Of a stretch of 64,000 bases of DNA, positions 56,151 to 64,000 are shown in pieces. Made by a program: the position numbers and the translations under genes. Below the pieces are notes generated by a model. The model ran no database searches, was not told the DNA's origin, and saw nothing but the letters and a program-made list of their open reading frames with translations. This stretch comes from Lucinisca nassula. Its lineage: Eukaryota; Mollusca; Bivalvia; Lucinida; Lucinidae. Within the stretch, counting starts at the first letter, position 1. Every line of letters begins with the position of its first letter. The DNA lies in NCBI GenBank assembly GCA_963580285.1, contig OY757014.1, positions 100,380,072-100,444,071 of the forward strand, written 5' to 3'.

Positions 56151-57720
56151 TAGCTCACCTGTTACTTAGTGACGAGATGAGCTTTTGTGATCACTTTTTG
56201 TCCGTCGTGTGTCCGTGCATGTGTAAACTTTTTCTTTAAACGACATCTCCTCCTAAACCAGTGAATGGATTTTGATATAATTTCACAGGAATGTTCATTG
56301 GATGACCCTCTTTCAAAATTGCCTAAATCATTCCGCTCTGTTAAACAAAATGGCCGCCAGAGCTAAAAATAGAAAAACCTTTAAATGACATCTCCTCCTA
56401 GGCAAATGGCCCGATTTAAAAATAATTTCACATGAATGTTCCTTGAGTGACCCTCTTTCAAAATTGCCTAAATCGTTCCGCTCTGTTAAACAAAATGGCC
56501 GCCAGAGCTAAACATAGATAAACCTTTAAATGACATCTCCTCCTAGGCAAATGGTCCGATTTGAAAAAAAATGTCACAGGAATGTTCCTTGAGTGACCCT
56601 CTTTCAAAATTGCCTAAATTGTTCTGCTCCGTTAAACAAAATGGCCACCAGAGCTAAAAATAGAAAAACCTTTTAATGACATCTCCTCCTAGGCAAATGG
56701 CCCGATTTAAAAATAATTTCACATGAATGTTCCTTGAGTGACCCTCTTTCAAAATTGCCTAAATCGTTCCGCTCTGTTAAACAAAATGGCCGCCAGAGCT
56801 AAACATAGATAAACCTTTAAATGACATCTCCTCCTAGGCAAATGGTCCGATTTGAAAAAAAATGTCACAGGAATGTTCCTAGAGTGACCCTCTTTCAAAA
56901 TTGCCTAAATCGTTCTGCTCCGTTAAACAAAATGGCCACCAGAGCTAAAAATAGAAAAACCTTTCAATGACACCGGCTCCTAGGCAAATGGCCCAATTTG
57001 AAAATAATTTCACGGGAATGTTCTTTGAGTGACCCTCTTTCAAAATTGCCTAAATCGTTACGCTCCGTTAAATAAAATGGCCGCAAGAGCTAAAAATAGA
57101 AAAACCTTTAAATGACATCTCCTCCTAGGCAAATGGCCCGATTTGAAAAGAATTTCACAGGAATGTTCCTTGAGTGACCCTCTTTCAAAATTGCCTAAAT
57201 CGTTCTGCTCCGTTAAACAAAATGGCTGCCAGAGCCAAAAATAGAAAAACCTTTAAATGACATCTGCTAGGCAAATGGCCTGATTTGAAAATAATTTCAC
57301 AGGAATGTTCCTTGAGTGACCCTCTTTCAAAATTGCCTAAATGGTTCCACTTAGTTAAACAAAATGGCCACCAGAGCTAAAAATAGAAAAACCTTTAAAT
57401 AACATCTCCTCCTAGGCAAATTGCCCTATTTAAAATAATTTCCCAGGAATGTTCCTTGAGTGACCCTCTTTCAAAATTGCCTTAATCGTTCCACTCTGTT
57501 AAACAAAATGACCACCAGAGCTAAAAATAGACAAACCTTTAAATGACATTTTTTCCTAGGCAAATGGCCCGATTTGAAAATAATTTCCCAGGAATGTTCC
57601 TTGAGTGACCCTCTTTCAAAATGCCTAAACTGTTCTGCTCTGTTAAACGAAATGGACACCAGAGCTAAAAATAGAAAAACCTTCAAATTCCACTACAATG
57701 AAAAATAGCCTCCAAAGATA
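56151..57720 (+). mobile_element. TAGCTCACCTG element, copy 4, with 146-bp tandem units
   Basis: Starts TAGCTCACCTGTTACTTAGT directly after the foldback element. About ten units of about 146 bp (AAATGACATCTCCTCCTAGG...AAAATGGCCGCCAGAGCTAA). The expected CAGGTGAGCG end was not found, so the right end is lost. Confidence 0.75.
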
Positions 57721-57779
57721 AAGTCTTTGGTCCTTATCCCCTTAAAGCAGTGGATCCTTCATTTCCATAAGCTTTGAAA

Positions 57780-57850
57780 CATCTTGGATTCAGGTAAATT
57801 TCTATCCCATGGTAAAATCACGGATTTGCTTGTCTGGTGTGCAAGAATGT
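57780..57850 (-). repeat. Short dispersed repeat (inverse of 1841-1925)
   Basis: AAATTTCTATCCCATGGTAA and CGGATTTGCTTGTCTGGTGT are the inverse of the 1841-1925 motif. Confidence 0.6.
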
Positions 57851-57904
57851 TATTTACACTTGATAAATCTTCCACCATATCATGATCTGTTGTCAATGAT
57901 TTCC

Positions 57905-58012
57905 TCGGCAACACAGTGAGATGCTCATCTAACTGATGATTAGGAAGTTGTGGGTTTGATACCTGCTGAGATCAGCAACATTCTTTCCTTGAGATTGATC
58001 AATAAATCTTTA
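57905..58012 (+). mobile_element. tRNA-derived SINE (copy of 1378-1485)
   Basis: A diverged A-box region (AGTGAGATGCTCATC), the B-box-like GTGGGTTTGATACC and the GCAACATTCTTTCCTTGAGA body. It lies just upstream of the 54-bp array. Confidence 0.5.
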
Positions 58013-58060
58013 AAACAGTCATTCTCTGCCTTCTGATGACAGTTGTGAGTTTTCTGGTGA

Positions 58061-59056
58061 AAGAGTTTGCACTGTACCAGTTAACCGCTTGTATAAGCCT
58101 GTCCAGTAAAAGTAAAGAGTTTGCACTGTACCAGTTAACCGCTTGTATAAGCCTGTCCAGTAAAAGTAAAGAGTTTGCACTGTACCAGTTAACCGCTTGT
58201 ATAAGCCTGTCCAGTAAAAGTAAAGAGTTTGCACTGTACCAGTTAACCGCTTGTATAAGCCTGCCCAGTAAAAGTAAAGAGTTTGCACTGTACCAGTTAA
58301 CCGCTTGTATAAGCCTGTCCAGTAAAAGTAAAGAGTTTGCACTGTACCAGTTAACCGCTTGTATAAGCCTGTCCAGTAAAAGTAAAGAGTTTGCACTGTA
58401 CCAGTTAACCGCTTGTATAAGCCTGCCCAGTAAAAGTAAAGAGTTTGCACTGTACCAGTTAACCGCTTGTATAAGCCTGTCCAGTAAAAGTAAAGAGTTT
58501 GCACTGTACCAGTTAACCGCTTGTATAAGCCTGTCCAGTAAAAGTAAAGAGTTTGCACTGTACCAGTTAACCGCTTGTATAAGCCTGTCCAGTAAAAGTA
58601 AAGAGTTTGCACTGTACCAGTTAACCGCTTGTATAAGCCTGTCCAGTAAAAGTAAAGAGTTTGCACTGTACCAGTTAACCGCTTGTATAAGCCTGTCCAG
58701 TAAAAGTAAAGAGTTTGCACTGTACCAGTTAACCGCTTGTATAAGCCTGTCCAGTAAAAGTAAAGAGTTTGCACTGTACCAGTTAACCGCTTGTATAAGC
58801 CTGTCCAGTAAAAGTAAAGAGTTTGCACTGTACCAGTTAACCGCTTGTATAAGCCTGTCCAGTAAAAGTAAAGAGTTTGCACTGTACCAGTTAACCGCTT
58901 GTATAAGCCTGTCCAGTAAAAGTAAAGAGTTTGCACTGTACCAGTTAACCGCTTGTATAAGCCTGTCCAGTAAAAGTAAAGAGTTTGCACTGTACCAGTT
59001 AACCGCTTGTATAAGCCTGTCCAGTAAAAGTAAAGAGTTTGCACTGTACCAGTTAA
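58061..59056 (+). repeat. 54-bp minisatellite array, left part (about 18 copies)
   Basis: Near-identical 54-bp units (GAGTTTGCACTGTACCAGTT AACCGCTTG...). Main variation: CCTGTCCAG against CCTGCCCAG. 54 is a multiple of three, so both strands stay open for over 350 codons; this is not evidence of coding. The array is cut at a TTAA inside one unit and continues at 63039. Confidence 0.95.
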
Positions 59057-59449
59057 CCCTTTACCACTCAGAAAATTATCCAATACATAATTTTAACAGA
59101 ACACTGATATAGGTAAATCAATAACCAATAGTCCATATATGGCTGATAGGCCTGACAGTCTTATCTGAACAGAGATATTGGCATTTTTGTGTGATTTTCA
59201 CCCTTATGTTACAAAAATGATTATTTTAGTATTTTCTGTACATTTGACAATATTTATGTAAATGTAAAGTTTCTAGGAAATTAAATTTTCTTTCCAATGG
59301 TACTAAATTTATTATAGTTTCTCTTTGCGTTTTGAAAATATGAAGTGTCAGAGTAAGCAAAATATTTTCGTTAGCAAAAATTTCTGTTTTGGGTTGGTCA
59401 GAGAAAGTATTTTTAACCACCATAGCCCCAGAAAAGAGGGGGTATCCAC

Positions 59450-59790
59450 ATATTATTTTTCTTATTTCCGCACAAAAACGTATTTGTAGGTAATCATTAG
59501 GGCATGTCACTGAGGGTCTTCCAACAAGTTTCCATAACATACTTTTTATGCAGAAATAAGATCATGTTCATAAGTCTGTGAAATGAACATCTATCTGAAC
59601 CCGGTATACATTATTTTACTTATTTCTGCACCAAGACCAAGGTTGTGGGTACTCGTTAGAACTGCCTCAATCGGCACCCACGTCCTATGTTCTGAGTATA
59701 AATAAGAAAAATATAAAAGTTTTCAATGGAAAAGTAGCCATTTTGGAGAAACTAAAGAATGTGCTATGACACATGGGTGTGTTTTGTTTA
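59450..59790. repeat. Family M palindromic elements
   Basis: A degenerate copy at 59450-59560 and a clearer one at 59600-59780 (AGGTTGTGGGTACTCGTTAG, GGAAAAGTAGCCATTTTGGA, compare 9400-9425). Confidence 0.6.
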
Positions 59791-59974
59791 TGAAAAAATC
59801 AGTACTTTTGCATAAGATTAAAATTACTATTACAGCCTATCTATCCTTTTTTGAACCCCCATCCCCAACTTTACCTTTTTTTTTTTTAATAAATGTATCA
59901 ACCAGCCCATAGCCAGCTCACCCCAAAGAGCCGTCTCTGTATTTTTTTTTTTTTTTTTTTTATAAATAAGATTT

Positions 59975-60085
59975 GTTTGTTTGATTAGAGGTATAACATC
60001 CCCATCAACACTATTTAGGACATTTTTGAGATATTGCTTCCAATTTGGTGGGACTTTTACCCAACACTGAGGTGCAATGACATCT
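59975..60085 (-). mobile_element. SINE-like retroposon, family A, 3' end only
   Basis: TTTGTTTGATTAGAGGTATA to CTGAGGTGCAATGACATCT. It is preceded by a 20-base T run (about 59943-59962). Confidence 0.55.
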
Positions 60086-60089
60086 GATG

Positions 60090-62350
60090 CGCATGGTCAT
60101 TGTACAGCATCTGGTCTGGGTCTGTGCCATCGCATGTGCTGTCTACAACCCTGTAGACCCTGATCAGACGCCTTATAATATTTGTCTGGGCTCTGATACC
60201 GATCTGCACTGTTTGCACCTTTGTGTTCTGTCTATTGTCATACAGACTAACGGGTGGATGACGTCAGGTTGATAGCTACTGGTCTGGGTCTGTGCCGTCT
60301 ACAATCCTGTAGACCCTGATCGGATGCCTTATAATAATTTTCTGGGCTCTGATCCCGAACTGCGCTGTTTGCACCTTTGTGTTCCGTCTATAGTTATACA
60401 CACAGACGGGTGGATGATGCCAGGATGATGCCAGGCTGATCGCTATATCCCCCGAACATGTTCAGACTAGGGATAAAAAACACCACCGTCGGCAATGAGT
60501 CCCTGATCAGACGCCGCATTACCTTTGTGCAGCGTCTTGTCAGGGTCTGCGCCGAACCATATGCCGTCTACAAACCTGTAGACCCTCATCAGACGCCGTT
60601 TAATAATTGTTAAAGTCTGATTCGAATCTGCATTGCTTGCATCTGTCTGTTGTGTCTTCGGACGGACGGACATGTGAACGGACGCCAGACTCAATTTTGT
60701 TTGCGGACGGACGGACGCCAGGCTGATTGTTATATCCCCGAACCTATTTGGTCAGGGGATAAAAAATAAAACGCACCGGCGGCGGTCAGACCATGATCAG
60801 ACGTCGCATGGTCTGTGTCGTCGCATATGCCATCTTCAAACCTGTAGACCCTATCCAGACGCCTTATAATCATTGTATGGCGTCTGATTCAAATCTGCAC
60901 TGTTTGCACCTTTGTGTTCTGTCTATTGTTATACAGACGGTTGAGTGGATGACGCCAGGCTGATCGCTATATCCCCCGAACATGTTCAGACTAGGGATAA
61001 AAACACCACCGTCGGCAATTAGTCCCTGATCAGATGCCGCATTATTGTTGTGTAGCGTCTTGTCCGGGTCTGCGCCGACCCATATGCCGTCTACAAACCT
61101 GTAGACCCTCATCAGACGCCGTTTAATAATTGTACAGGTCTGATTCTTATCTGCATTGCTTGCATCTGTCTGTTGTGTCTACGGACGAACGGACGGACAT
61201 GTGAACGGACGCCAGACTCATAATTTTGTTTGCGGACGGACGGACGGACGCCAGGCTGATAGTTATATCCCCGAACCTATTTGGTCCGGGGATAAAAATA
61301 AAACGCACCGGCGGCGGTCAGACCATGATCAGACGCCGCATGATCATTGTACAGCGTCTGGTCTGGGTCTGTGCCGTCGTATATTCCGTCTACAAACTTG
61401 TAGACCCTATCCAGACGCCGTATAATAATTGTATGGCGTCTGATTCAAATCTGCACTGTTTGCACCTTTGTGTTCTGACGTTTGTTATACAGGCGGTTGG
61501 GTGAATGACGCCACGCTGTTCGCTATATCCCCCGAACCTGTTCAGACTAGGGTTAAAAAAAAACACCACCGTTGGCGATAAGACCCTGATCAGACGCCGC
61601 GTCGTTGCGCAACGTCTTGTCAGGGTCTGCGCCGTCTCAGATACCGTCTACATACATGTAGACCATCATCAGACGCCGTTTAATAATTGTACATCTGATC
61701 CGGATCTGCATTGTTTTCATATGTCTATTGCGTCTACGGACGGAAGTTTGAACGGACGCCAGGCTCCGAACCTGTTCAGACTAGGGATAAAAAACAACAC
61801 CGTCGCCGATAAGACCCTGATCAGACGCCGCATAACCGTTGCGCAGCGTCTTGTCACTCATAATTTTGTGTCTACGAACGGGCGAATGAACGGACGCCAG
61901 GCTCCGAACCTGTTTAGACTAGGGATAAAAAACACCACCGTCGCCGATAAGACCCTGATCAGACGCCGCATAACCGTTGCGCTGCGTCTAGTCTGGGTCT
62001 GCGCCGTCTCAGATGCCTTCTACAAATATGCTGACCCTCATCAGACGCCGTTCAATAATAGTACGGCGTCTGATCCGAGTCTGCATTGTTTGCATCTGTC
62101 TGTTGTGTCTACGGACGGACGGACATTTGGACATTCGCTATATCCTCCAAACCTATTCGGTCGCGGAAAATAAAATAAAATGAACCGTCGGCGGTTGGAG
62201 CTGAATCAGACGTCGCGGCAATAATTGTGGAGGGTCTGATCCGGGTGCCGTAGCATTAAAAGGTCCAAAAACCTGAAGACCCTGATCAGGTGCCGCTTAA
62301 TAATTGCATCTGTTTGTCTGTTAACGTGTCGGCGGTGAGACCCTGATCAG
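60090..62350. repeat. Complex array of GATCAGACGCC palindromes
   Basis: Repeated modules GTAGACCCTGATCAGACGCC...TCTGCACTGTTTGC alternate with AGGGATAAAAAACACCACCG and AAAACGCACCGGCGGCGG modules. Module spacing is irregular (about 130-300 bp). CGGACGGACGGAC tracts intervene. The palindrome core is the same as the GCAAACAGTG repeats elsewhere. Open frames here (for example 61505-62173) are by-products. Confidence 0.8.
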
Positions 62351-63038
62351 ACGTTGCATATTTTTTTTTTTTTAGAAATTAATATTCATTAAAGGGGCTG
62401 AAACTATTGACCAATGAAAGGCCTTCTACCCATCTGTGGGTTTTATTGCCCTTCCGATGACCACCTGGGTACACTTTTGGGTACTGTTACGTAATTTATT
62501 GCGGCTCAAAGCTCGGCACGCTCCGGGTGGCATCCGCTGTATAAACATTCCTAGGGTATCATAATCCCCAATTAACTAATTATCTTGAACCATAAATCCC
62601 TTGAATCTAACTGATTATACAGCGCTAATTGTCTCTACCTAAATCATGCAAATCATGCGCGACCGACACACAAATATTGCGTCATTCAGTAACTCAACCC
62701 TGTAATTTTCCATTGGTCATCGTGATTCAGTAGAAGAAACCCCTGGTGTGTTTGGTTGTAAATTACACAAAAACTTTGTATAGAAACATATTTGTTTTTT
62801 TCGCAAATATTGTTGGCAAAAGACCAAACTTAACATTAATAAACATCCGGCGTTTTTATATTTAGGAAAAAGGTAAAAATGACGCGATTGATTTTGAGAC
62901 ACGGGAAAACACGTATTTGTTCAAATGGCCGATATACGGGCAAATACGGATCGGAGTGTTAATGGATAGACACGTAAATATACGGGTCGGTGTGGTAATG
63001 GATAGATACGGCAACACACGGGTCTGAGTGGTAAAGGG

Positions 63039-64000
63039 TTAACCGCTTGTATAAGCCTGTCCAGTAAAAGTAAAGAGTTTGCACTGTACCAGTTAACCGC
63101 TTGTATAAGCCTGTCCAGTAAAAGTAAAGAGTTTGCACTGTACCAGTTAACCGCTTGTATAAGCCTGCCCAGTAAAAGTAAAGAGTTTGCACTGTACCAG
63201 TTAACCGCTTGTATAAGCCTGTCCAGTAAAAGTAAAGAGTTTGCACTGTACCAGTTAACCGCTTGTATAAGCCTGTCCAGTAAAAGTAAAGAGTTTGCAT
63301 TGTACCAGTTAACCGCTTGTATAAGCCTGCCCAGTAAAAGTAAAGAGTTTGCACTGTACCAGTTAACCGCTTGTATAAGCCTGCCCAGTAAAAGTAAAGA
63401 GTTTGCACTGTACCAGTTAACCGCTTGTATAAGCCTGTCCAGTAAAAGTAAAGAGTTTGCACTGTACAAGTTAACCGCTTGTATAAGCCTGTCCAGTAAA
63501 ACTAAAGAGTTTGCACTGTACCAGTTAACCGCTTGTATAAGCCTGTCCAGTAAAAGTAAAGAGTTTGCACTGTACCAGTTAACCGCTTGTATAAGCCTGT
63601 CCAGTAAAAGTAAAGAGTTTGCACTGTACCAGTTAACCCGCTTGTATAAGCCTGTCCAGTAAAAAGTAAAGAGTTTGCACTGTACCAGTTAACCGCTTGT
63701 ATAAGCCTGTCCAGTAAAAGTAAAGAGTTTGCACTGTACCAGTTAACCGCTTGTATAAGCCTGTCCTGTAAAAGTAAAGAGTTTGCACTGTACCAGTTAA
63801 CCGCTTGTATAAGCCTGTCCAGTAAAAGTAAAGAGTTTGCACTGTACCAGTTAACCACTTGTATAAGCCTGTCCAGTAAAAGTAAAGAGTTTGCACTGTA
63901 CCAGTTAACCACTTGTATAAGCCTGTCCAGTAAAAGTAAAGAGTTTGCACTGTACCAGTTAACCACTTGTATAAGCCTGTCCAGTAAAAGTAAAGAGTGT
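63039..64000 (+). repeat. 54-bp minisatellite array, right part, running off the window
   Basis: About 18 further units, same orientation as 58061-59056, starting at TTAACCGCTTG. Variants include AACCACTTG in the last units, an extra C at 63636-63640 and an extra A near 63661. The array continues past 64000. Confidence 0.95.

Larger units (their letters stand above)
59057..63038. mobile_element. 3982-bp piggyBac-like non-autonomous element inside the 54-bp array
   Basis: The identical 16-bp ends CCCTTTACCACTCAGA (59057-59072) and inverse (63023-63038) are flanked by TTAA (59053-59056, 63039-63042). The minisatellite unit CCAGTTAACCGC supplies the empty site. Related motifs (TCGGAGTGTTAATGG, TCGGTGTGGTAATGG) repeat about every 37 bp inside the right end. 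It carries a family M element (59600-59780), a partial family A SINE, and the palindromic array at 60090-62350. No transposase seen. 62350-62950 holds nothing recognised. Confidence 0.85.

Noticed and set aside
58019..59112. Two open frames over 350 codons on opposite strands in the 54-bp array
   Set aside because: 54 is divisible by three and the unit lacks stops in one frame on each strand, so openness follows from repetition. The array is also interrupted by a transposon and varies without coding constraint.
61505..62173. 222-codon open frame in the palindromic array
   Set aside because: It consists of repeated translations of the GATCAGACGCC modules and has no homology-like domain or constraint.
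62921..63966. Open frames with 18-residue repeats in the right-hand array
   Set aside because: Same minisatellite as 58061-59056; indels at 63636-63661 break the frame without any compensation.
56003..64000. A further importin-13 exon after exon j
   Set aside because: I looked for the segment expected after LFQAG (PDIVDS-like) beside an acceptor and found none; the interval is fully occupied by repeats.

Overview
The window reads as a piece of a repeat-rich invertebrate nuclear genome, most likely a bivalve mollusc. The only host gene seen is a multi-exon ortholog of importin-13. Almost everything else is short non-autonomous transposons, SINE-like retroposons, palindromes and tandem arrays. 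The bivalve assignment is inference: it rests on the style of the repeat families (elements starting TAGCTCACCTG, ATTATGCCCCCG, GGGACATATTATG and GCAAACAGTG palindromes), which I associate with bivalve genomes. There is no bacterial gene organisation. A 200-base N run (1025-1224) marks an assembly gap.

The gene. Ten + strand exons with GT-AG introns and consistent phases encode about 414 contiguous residues of the middle of an importin-13-type beta-karyopherin: 1688-1826, 5558-5607, 8954-9055, 12479-12626, 17369-17550, 33677-33703 (a 27-nt microexon), 37394-37528, 38506-38730, 53773-53910 and 55906-56002. The N-terminal and C-terminal parts lie outside the window. Two introns are very large: intron 5 (about 16 kb, mostly a 92-bp satellite) and intron 8 (about 15 kb, a nest of transposons).

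Layout. 1-17 kb: small exons separated by SINE-like family A, palindromic MITEs, a TA-flanked transposon (7364-8626), a 127-bp tandem array with inverted AGGTCA half-sites (9775-11200) and a truncated LINE (15058-16446) lodged in a TTAA-flanked element. 17.6-18.8 kb: a second LINE copy. 20.2-33.2 kb: about 140 copies of a 92-bp satellite with a 3404-bp (37-monomer) higher-order period. 33.4-38.5 kb: more tandem-repeat and palindromic elements around exons 6-8. 39.4-53.3 kb: nested insertions, including a TA-flanked transposon holding a TAGCTCACCTG element, a hAT-like element inside a 310-bp array, and a dead mariner holding another TAGCTCACCTG element. 53.5-57.8 kb: exons 9-10 plus MITEs and SINEs. 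58.06-64 kb: one 54-bp array split by a 3982-bp TTAA-flanked element whose core is a palindromic array.

The clearest new structures are insertions whose empty site can be read from neighbouring repeat copies. These give exact ends and target-site duplications for several apparently undescribed element families.
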